The translations under genes were made by a program, and so were the position numbers. Below, one piece after another: positions 17,187-25,181 of a stretch of DNA of 64,000 nucleotides (its first letter is position 1; every line of letters begins with the position of its first letter). The stretch comes from Actinomadura latina NBRC 106108 (GTDB lineage: Bacteria; Actinomycetota; Actinomycetes; Streptosporangiales; Streptosporangiaceae), in the NCBI RefSeq assembly GCF_001552195.1, contig NZ_BCQS01000005.1:434001-498000 (forward strand). The letters run 5' to 3'. The notes beneath the pieces are model-generated. The model ran no database searches, was not told where the DNA came from, and was given only the letters and a program-made list of their open reading frames with translations.

Positions 17187-18365
17187 GTGAAAGGCGTGGC
17201 TGTGGTGTCCGCGGACTCTCCCTCCCGTCCGTCTCCGCCAGGTCACGTCCTGCTGGCGCCTGACAGGTTCCCGGGGGCGCTGACCGCGGCGCAGGCGGCC
17301 CGGCATCTGGCGGCCGGGCTGCGCCGCGCCCGGCCGGTGGTCCCGCTGGTGGAGCTGCCGGTGGCCGACGGCGGCGAGGGCACCGTGGAGGCCGCGGTGA
17401 CGGCCGGGTGGCGGCGGGTCGAGGTCGAGGTGTGCGGGCCGACGGGCCGGCCGGTCACCGCGCGGCTGGCGCTGGACGGCCGCAGCGCGGTGGTGGAGCT
17501 GGCCGAGGCGTCCGGGCTGCGCCGGCTGCCGGGCGGCAAGCCGCGCCCGCTCACCGCCTCCAGCCTCGGGACGGGCCAGCTGATCGCGCACGCGGTGCGG
17601 CTCGGCGCCCGCCGGATCGTGCTCGGCCTCGGCGGCGGCGCCTGCACCGACGGCGGCGCCGGCCTCGTCCAGGGGCTCGGCGGGCGGCTGCTGGACGCGC
17701 TCGGCAAGGACCTGCCGCCCGGCGGGGCGGCGCTGCGCTCGCTGCACGCCCTCGACCTGCGCGGCTTGCCGGACCTGTCGGGCGTCGAGGTGGTGGTGGC
17801 GGGCGACTCCGCGGGGCCGCTGCTCGGCCGCGGCGGCGCCGCGGCCGTGGACGGCCCGCGCCGCGGCGCGAGCCGCGACGAGGTGCGGGTGCTGGACGCG
17901 GGCCTGCGCCGCTGGGCCGACCTCGCGGAGGCGGCGGCGCGCAGCGCGGCCCGCGACCTGCCCGGCGCCGGGACGTCCGGCGGCGTCGGGTTCGCCGCGC
18001 TCACCTTCCTCGGCGCGACGATCGAGCCCGGCCCGGCGCTGCTGCTCGACCTGCTGGGGTTCGCCGGGAAGGCGCGCGGCGCACGGCTCGTCGTCACCGG
18101 CGAGGGCACCCTCGACACCCGGTCGCTGCGCGGCACCGCGCCGATCCAGGCGGCCCGCGCCGCCGCGCGGGCGGGCGCACCGGTCGTCGCGGTGGCCGGC
18201 CGCCGCGCGCTCACCGGCGAGCAGCTCCGCAAGGCGCGGATCCAGGCCGCGTACGCGCTGGCCGACATCGAGCCGGACGAGGAGCGCCGCGTCCGGCGCA
18301 CCGGGCCGCTGCTGGAGCAGCTGACGGTCGCGATCGCCGACGAGTGGCTTCCGCTGCGCCCGTAG
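17187..18365 (+). CDS. Glycerate kinase (GlxK/GarK family)
   Basis: 392 residues. The family signature VLLAPDRFPGALTAAQAA near the N-terminus, PVADGGEGTVEA, and TGEGTLDTRSLRG with GAPVVAVAGR near the C-terminus are all present. The enzyme phosphorylates D-glycerate in glyoxylate/allantoin-type catabolism. The usual CDVxNPLxGxxGAA segment reads AGDSAGPLLGRGGAAAVDGP, so the conserved Asp is displaced and activity could be altered. GTG 17187 was taken; several in-frame GTGs follow within seven codons and no clear ribosome site separates them. The purine permease lies just upstream, which fits purine-ureide breakdown, but that link is inference. Confidence 0.85.
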   Translation: MKGVAVVSADSPSRPSPPGHVLLAPDRFPGALTAAQAARHLAAGLRRARPVVPLVELPVADGGEGTVEAAVTAGWRRVEVEVCGPTGRPVTARLALDGRSAVVELAEASGLRRLPGGKPRPLTASSLGTGQLIAHAVRLGARRIVLGLGGGACTDGGAGLVQGLGGRLLDALGKDLPPGGAALRSLHALDLRGLPDLSGVEVVVAGDSAGPLLGRGGAAAVDGPRRGASRDEVRVLDAGLRRWADLAEAAARSAARDLPGAGTSGGVGFAALTFLGATIEPGPALLLDLLGFAGKARGARLVVTGEGTLDTRSLRGTAPIQAARAAARAGAPVVAVAGRRALTGEQLRKARIQAAYALADIEPDEERRVRRTGPLLEQLTVAIADEWLPLRP

Positions 18366-18480
18366 CGTGCAACGTTCCAGCGAACATTCGCCACTTCCAA
18401 GACCATCGCGCGGTCATTCGTTTACCATTCGACCGGCGGCGGACTTCGAGAACTCAACAGCGGCACGAGGCGGGCGCGGT

Positions 18481-19290
18481 ATGACCGAAGAGCAGTACGA
18501 CTGGGCGTCCCTCGGGATCGACACCACGAAGCCGAGCATCGCTCGGACCTACGACGTGGTGTTGCGGGGCAAGGACAACTTCGAGGTCGACCGGGCCTTC
18601 GTCAACGAGATCGTGAAGATCATCCCGGAGATCTACGACGTCGCCGCCTACAACCGGGAGATCCTCGGCCGCGGGGTGCGGTACCTGGCCGGCGAGGCGG
18701 GCATCCGCCAGTTCCTCGACCTCGGCTCGGGGCTGCCGACCGTGCAGAACACCCACCAGGTCGCGCAGGCCGCCGCGCCAGGCGCGCGGGTGGTCTACGT
18801 CGACAACGACCCGATCGTCCTCGCGCACGGGCGGGCGCTGCTGGCGGAGAACGCGAACACGACGGTCATCACCGCAGACCTGCGCGAGCCGGCGAAGATC
18901 CTCGCCCACGAGGACGTCCGGCGGCTGATCGACTTCGACCGGCCGGTCGGCGTCATGCTGGTCGGCATCCTGCACCACCTGCACGACGACGAGGACCCGC
19001 AGGGCATCGTCGAGACGCTGATGGACGCGGTGCCGTCCGGCAGCCACCTGTTCGTCACGTGCTTCTGCGCGTCCAGCCAGGAGGCCGTCGACGCCGAGGC
19101 GCAGTACCAGGGGCTGCTCGGCACCGGCCGGTTCCGGACGCCCGCGGAGATCAGCCGGTACTTCGACGGCCTGGAGCTCCTCGACCCCGGCCTCGTCCCG
19201 CTGCCGCTGTGGCGGCCCGAGGGGGAGGTGCCCGCCGAGCTGACCGTCGGCCACCGCCTCATGTACGGGGGGATCGCCCGCAAGCCGTGA
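18481..19290 (+). CDS. SAM-dependent methyltransferase, DUF574 family
   Basis: 269 residues. The N-terminus (ASLGIDTTKPSIARTYDVVLRGKDNFEVDR) is diagnostic for the actinomycete DUF574 (Methyltransf_19-like) group. The SAM-binding motif I is FLDLGSGLPT, with YVDNDPIVL as motif II and HHLHDDED downstream. These enzymes are expanded in mycelial actinomycetes and mostly uncharacterised. ATG 18481 gives the standard family N-terminus. The 115 bp upstream show no clear promoter. The neighbours do not suggest a substrate. Confidence 0.88.
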   Translation: MTEEQYDWASLGIDTTKPSIARTYDVVLRGKDNFEVDRAFVNEIVKIIPEIYDVAAYNREILGRGVRYLAGEAGIRQFLDLGSGLPTVQNTHQVAQAAAPGARVVYVDNDPIVLAHGRALLAENANTTVITADLREPAKILAHEDVRRLIDFDRPVGVMLVGILHHLHDDEDPQGIVETLMDAVPSGSHLFVTCFCASSQEAVDAEAQYQGLLGTGRFRTPAEISRYFDGLELLDPGLVPLPLWRPEGEVPAELTVGHRLMYGGIARKP

Positions 19291-19372
19291 CCGTGACGGC
19301 GCCGGCCCCGTCACCAGGGGCGCTTTACACGGTGTCGTCGACGGGGTCGATGCGTTGACACACTGCTCATGG

Positions 19373-19389
19373 CCGGAGGCGCGCTCCGG
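19373..19389. promoter_or_regulatory. Promoter/operator region of alanine dehydrogenase
   Basis: A consensus -35 TTGACA lies at 19355-19360 and is followed 12 bp later by the dyad CCGGAG-GCGCG-CTCCGG (19373-19389), which overlaps where the -10 would fall. No good -10 is visible. The dyad could be an operator. It is 51 bp from the GTG start. Confidence 0.35.
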
Positions 19390-19440
19390 GCCGCACGCTG
19401 GAGGCATAGGTCCTGGTCAGCGCTGACGGAGGAGCCCCCG

Positions 19441-20556
19441 GTGAAGATCGGTGTGCCGCGAGAGATCAAGAACCACGAGTACCGGGTGGCCAGCACGCCG
19501 GCGGGCGTGCACGAGCTGACCCGGCACGGCCACGAGGTGTTCGTCGAGCGGGGCGCCGGCCTGGGGTCGGCGATCCCCGACGACGACTACGCCGCCGCGG
19601 GCGCCAAGATCCTGGACGGCCCGGACGAGGTGTGGGCCGAGGGCGACCTGATCCTCAAGGTCAAGGAGCCGGTCGCGCCGGAGTACCACCGGATGCGCCG
19701 CGGCCAGGTCCTGTTCACCTACCTGCACCTCGCCGCGTCCCGCGCGTGCACCGACGCGCTGCTGGCGGCCGGCGTCACCGCGATCGCCTACGAGACCGTC
19801 CAGCTGCCGGACCGCTCGCTGCCGCTGCTCGCCCCCATGTCGGAGGTCGCCGGGCGGCTCGCCCCGCAGGTCGGCGCGTACAACCTGATGGCGTCCAACG
19901 GCGGGCGCGGCGTGCTGCCGGGCGGCGTGCCCGGTGTCGCGCCCGCCAGGGTCGTCGTCATCGGCGGCGGCGTGTCCGGCCTCAACGCGGCGCAGATCGC
20001 CGTCGGGATGGGCGCGGACGTGACCGTCCTGGACGTGAACGTCGACCGCCTCCGCCGCATCGACGCCATCTACCAGGGCCGCCTCCGGACCCTCGTGTCC
20101 AGCGCCTACACGGTCGAGCAGGAGGCGCGCGCCGCCGACCTCGTCATCGGCGCCGTGCTGATCCCCGGCGCCCGCGCGCCCAAGCTGATCTCCAACGACC
20201 TGGTCGCCGGCATGAAGGCCGGATCCGTCCTGGTGGACATCGCCATCGACCAGGGCGGCTGCTTCGAGGACTCCCGTCCCACCACGCACGCGGACCCGAC
20301 CTACACGGTGCACGGCTCGATCTTCTACTGCGTGGCGAACATGCCCGGCTCGGTCCCGAACACCTCCACCTACGCCCTCACCGGCGTCACGCTCCCCTAC
20401 GCCGTCCAGATCGCCGGCAAGGGCTGGCAGGGCGCCCTCCGGTCGAACGGCGCCCTGGCCCGCGGCCTCAACACGCACGCCGGCGAACTCGTCTACGACC
20501 ACGTCGCCGAGGCCCACGGCCTGCCCTACACGCCCCTCGCCTCGATCCTGGACTGA
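19441..20556 (+). CDS. ald: Alanine dehydrogenase
   Basis: 371 residues, the family's usual length. [19 protein letters not shown] opens the protein. Lys in LILKVKEP and His in TYLHLAAS are the pyruvate-binding and catalytic residues, and [18 protein letters not shown] binds NAD. It interconverts L-alanine with pyruvate and ammonia. GTG 19441 is preceded by GGAGGAG at a proper distance; an upstream frame extension has no binding site. Induction by alanine or hypoxia is known in other actinobacteria, but no regulator gene is adjacent here. Confidence 0.96.
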   Translation: MKIGVPREIKNHEYRVASTPAGVHELTRHGHEVFVERGAGLGSAIPDDDYAAAGAKILDGPDEVWAEGDLILKVKEPVAPEYHRMRRGQVLFTYLHLAASRACTDALLAAGVTAIAYETVQLPDRSLPLLAPMSEVAGRLAPQVGAYNLMASNGGRGVLPGGVPGVAPARVVVIGGGVSGLNAAQIAVGMGADVTVLDVNVDRLRRIDAIYQGRLRTLVSSAYTVEQEARAADLVIGAVLIPGARAPKLISNDLVAGMKAGSVLVDIAIDQGGCFEDSRPTTHADPTYTVHGSIFYCVANMPGSVPNTSTYALTGVTLPYAVQIAGKGWQGALRSNGALARGLNTHAGELVYDHVAEAHGLPYTPLASILD

Positions 20557-20626
20557 CAGATCTCACCCTCGCCCTCCCCCGTCCCGGGGGTTCCGGGACG
20601 CCGCCGCGGCGGGTAGACACTCCACC

Positions 20627-21217
20627 ATGGGTGAGCTGATCTTGGTGCGGCACGGGGAGACGGAGTGGAGCCGGGCGCGCCGGCACACGGGGCTGACGGA
20701 CCTGCCGCTGACGGCGCGCGGCGAGGAGCAGGCGCGGGCGCTGCGCGGGGCGCTCAAGGGCCGGCGCATCGCGCGGACGCTGGTCAGCCCGGCCGAGCGG
20801 GCGCGGCGGACCGCCGAGCTGGCCGGGCTCCCCGTGGACGACGTCGACCCCGGCCTGTGGGAGTGGGACTACGGCGGCTACGAGGGGATCAGCACGGCCG
20901 ACATCCGCAAGGAGCGGCCCGGCTGGTTCCTGTGGGACGACGGGGTGGTCCCGGGCGGCGCCGGCCATCCGGGCGAGACCGTCGAGCAGGTCGGCGCGCG
21001 GGCCGACGCGGTGCTCGCGAGGGTGGGGCCGCTCCCGGCGGAGGGCGACGTCGCGCTCGTCGCGCACGGGCACTTCCTGCGGGTGCTGACGGCGCGCTGG
21101 CTCGGCCTGGAGCCCGCGCTGGGACGGCTGTTCGCGCTCGCCACCGGGACGCTGTCGGTGCTCGGCACCGAGCACGACCGGCCGGTCATCAGCGCCTGGA
21201 ACGTCCCGGCGCCGTAG
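20627..21217 (+). CDS. Histidine phosphatase (phosphoglycerate-mutase-like) family protein
   Basis: 196 residues. The catalytic RHGET (residues 8-12) lies at the end of the first strand, LVSPAERARRTAEL supplies the second Arg, the acid WEWDYGGYEG contains the Glu, and VAHGHFLRVL supplies the second His. The chain is shorter than true phosphoglycerate mutase and resembles acid-phosphatase-like members with broad substrates. It follows ald by 70 bp and could be cotranscribed. The substrate is unknown. Confidence 0.88.
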   Translation: MGELILVRHGETEWSRARRHTGLTDLPLTARGEEQARALRGALKGRRIARTLVSPAERARRTAELAGLPVDDVDPGLWEWDYGGYEGISTADIRKERPGWFLWDDGVVPGGAGHPGETVEQVGARADAVLARVGPLPAEGDVALVAHGHFLRVLTARWLGLEPALGRLFALATGTLSVLGTEHDRPVISAWNVPAP

Positions 21218-21247
21218 CCCGGGGCCGCGGTCCGCGCCAGCGCATAA

Positions 21248-21280
21248 GGTACCTGTTGGGGGATGTCCCCCAGGGGTACC
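21248..21280. promoter_or_regulatory. CsoR-type copper operator
   Basis: The segment GGTACC...TGGGGGA-TG-TCCCCCA...GGTACC is a nested dyad. The 7-bp inner arms (21257-21263 and 21266-21272) are perfect. Outer GGTACC arms (21248-21253, 21275-21280) extend it. This G-tract/C-tract layout with flanking GTAC is what CsoR tetramers bind. It lies 38 bp before the csoR ATG and implies autoregulation, with release by Cu(I). Confidence 0.75.
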
Positions 21281-21317
21281 CGGGCGTGCGCCCTCGGAAG
21301 GATTGCGGAGGACGGCA

Positions 21318-21617
21318 ATGGCGACCAGCGAGACCCCCACCCGCGGGTACACCGCCACGAAGGACCAGCTGCAGACCCGGCTGGCCCGGATCGAGGGACA
21401 GGTGCGCGGCATCGACCGGATGGTCGAGGACGACCGCTACTGCATCGACATCCTCACCCAGATCAGCGCCGTCCAGGCGGCCCTCGACAAGGTGGCGCTC
21501 GGCCTGCTGGACGGGCACGTCCGGCACTGCGTGGCGGAGGGCGCCGAGGAGGGCAAGGGGGACGCGATGTCCACCGAGCTGATGGCGGCCGTCGGGCGGC
21601 TCATGCGCCGCGGCTGA
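21318..21617 (+). CDS. csoR: CsoR-family copper-sensing repressor
   Basis: 99 residues. The DUF156/CsoR helices are clear (LQTRLARIEGQVRGIDRMVEDDRYCIDILTQ). The Cu(I) ligands C-H-C are present: Cys in RYCIDIL, then His and Cys spaced H-x-x-x-C in GHVRHC. That agrees with copper rather than the RcnR or FrmR ligand sets. ATG 21318 is preceded by GGAGG; an upstream in-frame start has none. No copA or copZ is adjacent; the copC/copD genes lie about 9 kb away. Its stop abuts that of the convergent marR gene. Confidence 0.92.
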   Translation: MATSETPTRGYTATKDQLQTRLARIEGQVRGIDRMVEDDRYCIDILTQISAVQAALDKVALGLLDGHVRHCVAEGAEEGKGDAMSTELMAAVGRLMRRG

Positions 21618-22142
21618 TCACTCGCCGGGGCAGCCCGGTCCCCCGCCGCCGGGGGCGCGCGGCCCGCTGCGCTCCATGTTCTCGGCCAGCGTGCGCCAGC
21701 CGTGCAGGAAGTGCCGCCGCTCCGTCGGGGTGAGCGTCTCCAGCGTGGTCCGCAGCGGGCGCAGCCGGCGCCAGGCGAACCGCTCGATCGTCTCGCGGTG
21801 CGCCTCGGCCAGGCTGACGATCATGCGGCGGCGGTCCCGCTCGTCCGGCCGCCGCTCGACGAAGCCGCCGCGCTGCAGCTCGCCGACCAGCTGGCTGACC
21901 GTGGCGGGGCTGAGCGCCATGTGCCGGGCGAGGACGCCCACGGGCGCCGGGCCGTGCAGGACGAGCTGCATCAGCGCGGGCACGTGCCGGGGCCCGAGCC
22001 CGGCGGCCTTCACGCGGCGGATGAGGTCCTCGGCCTCGGCGTGCCCGCCCTTCATTCCGCGCACCGTCCGGCCCATGAGCTGGACCATCGCCTCCAGATC
22101 GGCGTCGATCGACGCGTCGGTGGCGAAGCGATCCTCGGACAT
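21618..22142 (-). CDS. MarR-family transcriptional regulator
   Basis: 174 residues. The winged helix is evident: PAPVGVLARHMALSPATVSQLVGELQRGGFVERRPDERDRRRMIVSL, with the DxRxR wing typical of MarR. N- and C-terminal helices form the dimer domain. ATG 22142 gives a normal N-terminus; a longer frame would read through the operator. It is divergent from a DHA2 efflux pump, and twin palindromes lie between, so it most likely represses both itself and the pump until a phenolic or drug ligand binds. Confidence 0.92.
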   Translation of the reverse strand: MSEDRFATDASIDADLEAMVQLMGRTVRGMKGGHAEAEDLIRRVKAAGLGPRHVPALMQLVLHGPAPVGVLARHMALSPATVSQLVGELQRGGFVERRPDERDRRRMIVSLAEAHRETIERFAWRRLRPLRTTLETLTPTERRHFLHGWRTLAENMERSGPRAPGGGGPGCPGE

Positions 22143-22196
22143 ACCTTGAAGTTCAACACATATCGTGATGCACTGCAAAATATTGAACTTCAAGGT
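22143..22196. promoter_or_regulatory. Twin MarR operators forming a perfect 14-bp inverted repeat
   Basis: ACCTTGAAGTTCAA (22143-22156) and TTGAACTTCAAGGT (22183-22196) are exact reverse complements. Each arm also contains its own MarR-type dyad TTGAA-N-TTCAA, centred at 22151 and 22188, 37 bp apart. The left site abuts the marR start codon. The 26 bp between are AT-rich for this genome and probably hold the divergent promoters. Confidence 0.85.
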
Positions 22197-22257
22197 GTTT
22201 CACGTCTTGAGCCGCGGGGACTCGGGGCTACCGGAACTTCTGGCAAGGGGGACGACC

Positions 22258-23796
22258 ATGGCCGAAAGTCCGTCCACCAAGGTGGCGCCGCCGGGCGGCT
22301 CCGGCGGCGGTGAGCGGCTCGACCGGCAGACGATCGTGCTCGGCCTCGTGATCGTGGCCGGCACGCTGATGGCGATCCTGGACACCACGATCGTCAACGT
22401 GGCGCTGGAGACCCTCGGGCGCGACTTCGCCACGGACCTGTCCACGATCCAGTGGGTCATCACCGGCTACCTGCTGGCCATGGGCAGCGTCATCCCGCTC
22501 ACCGGCTGGGCCGTCGACAGGTTCGGCGGCCGGCGGGTGTGGCTGACGTCGATCGTGCTCTTCGTGGCCGGGTCGGTGCTGTCCGGCCTGGCGTGGAACA
22601 TCGGGTCGCTGATCGTCTTCCGGGTGCTGCAGGGGCTCGGCGGCGGCATGCTGATGCCGACCGGCATGGCGATCCTGACGATGGCGGCCGGGCCGCGCCG
22701 GCTCGGCCGGATCATGAGCATCGTCGGCGTCCCGATGCTGCTCGGCCCCGTCCTCGGCCCGGTGATCGGCGGCTGGCTGGTCGAGGACGTCGACTGGCGG
22801 TGGATCTTCTTCGTGAACGTGCCGGTCGGTGTGCTGGCCTTCGCGCTGGCCTGGTGGAAGGTGCCGCGCGGCCGGGGCGAGGGCGGCGCGTCGGCGCTCG
22901 ACCTGCGCGGGCTGTTCCTGCTGCCGCCCGGGTTCGCGCTGCTGATCTACGGGCTGTCCACCGCGGGCAGCGAGGGCGGCTTCGGCAACTCCAGGACGAT
23001 CGGCTGGCTGGCCGCCGGCGCCGCCCTGGTCGCCCTCTTCGCGCTGCACAGCCTGCGCCTCCGCGAGCGCGCCCTGATCGACGTGCGGCTGTTCACCGAC
23101 CGGACGTTCGCGACCGCGTCCGTCGCGGTGTTCCTCGTCGGCATCGCGCTGATGGGCTCGATGCTGCTGATCCCGCTCTTCTACCAGACGGCGCGCGGCG
23201 AGGGCGCGTTCAACGCGGGCCTGCTGCTGGCGCCGCAGGGAGTCGGCGCGGCGCTCGCGATGCCGCTGGCCGGCGTCATCACCGACCGGTTCGGCGCCGG
23301 CCGCATCGTGCCGGCCGGCATCGTCCTGCTGGTGCTCGGCACCGTCCCGTTCACGATGGTGGAGGCGGACACGTCCTACTGGCTGCTCGGCGGCTCGCTG
23401 GTCGTGCGCGGCATCGGGCTCGGCTGCACGATGATGCCGACCATGTCGGCCGCGCTCACGACGCTGCGCCGCGAGGCGGTCTCGCGGGCGAGCAGCACGC
23501 TGAACATCATCATGCAGCTCGGCGGGTCGGTCGGCACGGCGCTGCTGGCCGTCATCCTGTCCCGCGAGATCGGCGACCGGATCCCGCAGGCGGCCGGGGC
23601 GGGCGGCGCGGGCGGCGTCGGCTCGATCCCGGAGCAGGTGCGGCAGCAGATCGCGCCGAAGCTGGCGGACGCGTTCGGCGCCACGTTCTGGGTGGCGCTG
23701 ATCCTCACCGCCGCGCTGATCGTCCCGGCGCTGCTGCTGCCGCGCCACGGCGCCGAGCACAACGAGAACGTGGACGCGCCCCCGCCGATGGCGTGA
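22258..23796 (+). CDS. MFS drug exporter, DHA2 (14-TM) family
   Basis: 512 residues with 14 predicted helices. The DHA2 signature LDTTIVNVALETL in TM1, the motif A-like loop DRFGGRRVW after TM2, and the TM5 motif C region (GPVLGPVIGGWLVED) mark an EmrB-type proton-driven drug exporter. ATG 22258 follows AAGGGGG. It is divergent from and probably repressed by the MarR protein through the twin operators. The compound exported is unknown. Confidence 0.9.
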   Translation: MAESPSTKVAPPGGSGGGERLDRQTIVLGLVIVAGTLMAILDTTIVNVALETLGRDFATDLSTIQWVITGYLLAMGSVIPLTGWAVDRFGGRRVWLTSIVLFVAGSVLSGLAWNIGSLIVFRVLQGLGGGMLMPTGMAILTMAAGPRRLGRIMSIVGVPMLLGPVLGPVIGGWLVEDVDWRWIFFVNVPVGVLAFALAWWKVPRGRGEGGASALDLRGLFLLPPGFALLIYGLSTAGSEGGFGNSRTIGWLAAGAALVALFALHSLRLRERALIDVRLFTDRTFATASVAVFLVGIALMGSMLLIPLFYQTARGEGAFNAGLLLAPQGVGAALAMPLAGVITDRFGAGRIVPAGIVLLVLGTVPFTMVEADTSYWLLGGSLVVRGIGLGCTMMPTMSAALTTLRREAVSRASSTLNIIMQLGGSVGTALLAVILSREIGDRIPQAAGAGGAGGVGSIPEQVRQQIAPKLADAFGATFWVALILTAALIVPALLLPRHGAEHNENVDAPPPMA

Positions 23797-23802
23797 GCCC
23801 GG

Positions 23803-24669
23803 TCAGGACGCGATCGACCAGGTGGCCAGGCCCGTCTCGTGCTCGCGCGTGAGGCGCCTGGCCCGCTGGGCGTCCGGCGAGTACCGGTACCGCTCCGGGA
23901 CGACATGCGAGGTGCGGTAGAGCCCCTTCAGCGTCAGCGTCGCCGCCAGGTCGGACGTGGGCAGCCCCGGCAGCCCGTACAGGCGGCGGGCCCAGCGCGG
24001 CAGCGTCGCGACCGTCAGCGTCCCGACGGCGGGCGCGGCGAGCTTCAGCGGCAGCAGGTGGCGCGGGACGGCCGGGCTGAACATGCGGCGCAGCCCCTCG
24101 CGCGCCTCCCGGCACGCCCAGATCCGCCGCCGCATCTCCGCGTAGTACTCCCGCATCTCCGCGACCGTCGCGGGCACGTCCGCCGGGTCGAGCCCGACGA
24201 CCTCGGCGGCGCGGCGCTGCTCGTCCACGAAGGTGTCGGCGTCCCCGGCGGTGAGCGGGACGCCGGCGCGGCGCGCCACGTCCAGGTAGGAGTCGACCTC
24301 GCCCATGTGGACCCAGAGCAGGTTCTCCGGGTCGTCGATCGGGAACGTCTCGCCGGTCCGCATGTCGAGGCCGGTGAGCTTGCCGTGCAGCCGGCGCACG
24401 CGGCGGCCCACCCGCTCGACGTCCTCCTCCGTCCCGTAGGTGCGGACGCGGACGAACTCGACGGTCCGGGTCAGCCGCGCCCACGCCGCGGAGGGGTCCA
24501 TGAGCTCGGAGTTCTGCGCGGTGCCCCACATGGAGCGGGGATGGAGGGCCTGCAGCAGCAGCGCCCGGATCCCGCCGACCATCAGCACGGGCTCGCCCAT
24601 GACCCGCCAGGTCACCGAGCCGGGCCCGAACAGCCCGTGGTCCGCGCCCACCTCGCTCGAGTCGCGCAC
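23803..24669 (-). CDS. MpaB/latex-clearing-type oxygenase family protein (DUF2236)
   Basis: 288 residues. The family motifs are present: W..MGEP, LLLQALHPRSMWGTAQNS with the His near the heme site, FVRVRTYGTEEDVERVGRRVRRLHG, and WVHMGEVDSYL. Members include the fungal MpaB oxygenase and rubber oxygenase Lcp; the bacterial short members are mostly uncharacterised and many bind heme b. The start is GTG 24669. It converges on the MFS gene with six bases between. Confidence 0.85.
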   Translation of the reverse strand: MRDSSEVGADHGLFGPGSVTWRVMGEPVLMVGGIRALLLQALHPRSMWGTAQNSELMDPSAAWARLTRTVEFVRVRTYGTEEDVERVGRRVRRLHGKLTGLDMRTGETFPIDDPENLLWVHMGEVDSYLDVARRAGVPLTAGDADTFVDEQRRAAEVVGLDPADVPATVAEMREYYAEMRRRIWACREAREGLRRMFSPAVPRHLLPLKLAAPAVGTLTVATLPRWARRLYGLPGLPTSDLAATLTLKGLYRTSHVVPERYRYSPDAQRARRLTREHETGLATWSIAS

Positions 24670-24766
24670 GTCGACCGCCTTCCCTTCGCCACAAACCGGA
24701 CATCAAACGTCCGGCCAGGGTAAACAAGAACTTACCCTGCCATGACCCAGGTCACACGGCCAGGGG

Positions 24767-25132
24767 TCAGTCGTCTTCGGCGAGGTCCTCCACCGCGTCG
24801 TCGCGTGCGCCGGGCTCGGTCTGCTCGGTGATCCAGGCGAGGTAGTCCATGCTGCCCGCCACCACCGGGGTCGCGATGATCTCCGGGGTGTCGTAGGAGT
24901 GCCCCTCGGTGATCAGGGAGGCCAGCTCGTCGAACCGGTCGGCGGAGGTCTTGAAGAGCACCATCCACTCCTCCGCCGACTCGATCTCGCCCTCCCACCA
25001 GTAGGTGCTGGCGATCGGCCCGACCAGTTGCGCGCAGGCCACGAGCCGCTCGGCGACCGCCGACCGCGCGAGCTCGGCGGCCTCCGCCCGGGAGTCGGTC
25101 GTGGTCGTCACCTGCACGTAAGAGTGCGCCAT
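24767..25132 (-). CDS. cutA: CutA1 divalent-cation tolerance protein
   Basis: 121 residues. The core VQVTTTTDSRAEAAELARSAVAERLVACAQL, the YWWEGEI strand and the HSYDTPEIIATPV segment are standard CutA1, a small trimeric ferredoxin-like protein. The acidic tail (about 108-121) is longer than usual. The start is preceded by GGGAAGGAG. CutA was linked to copper tolerance in E. coli but its function is unsettled. It follows ggt by 49 bp on the same strand. Confidence 0.95.
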   Translation of the reverse strand: MAHSYVQVTTTTDSRAEAAELARSAVAERLVACAQLVGPIASTYWWEGEIESAEEWMVLFKTSADRFDELASLITEGHSYDTPEIIATPVVAGSMDYLAWITEQTEPGARDDAVEDLAEDD

Positions 25133-25181
25133 GGCACGACTCCTTCCCGCTCACCGTCCGCGCACGCCATCACCGGCTCGA

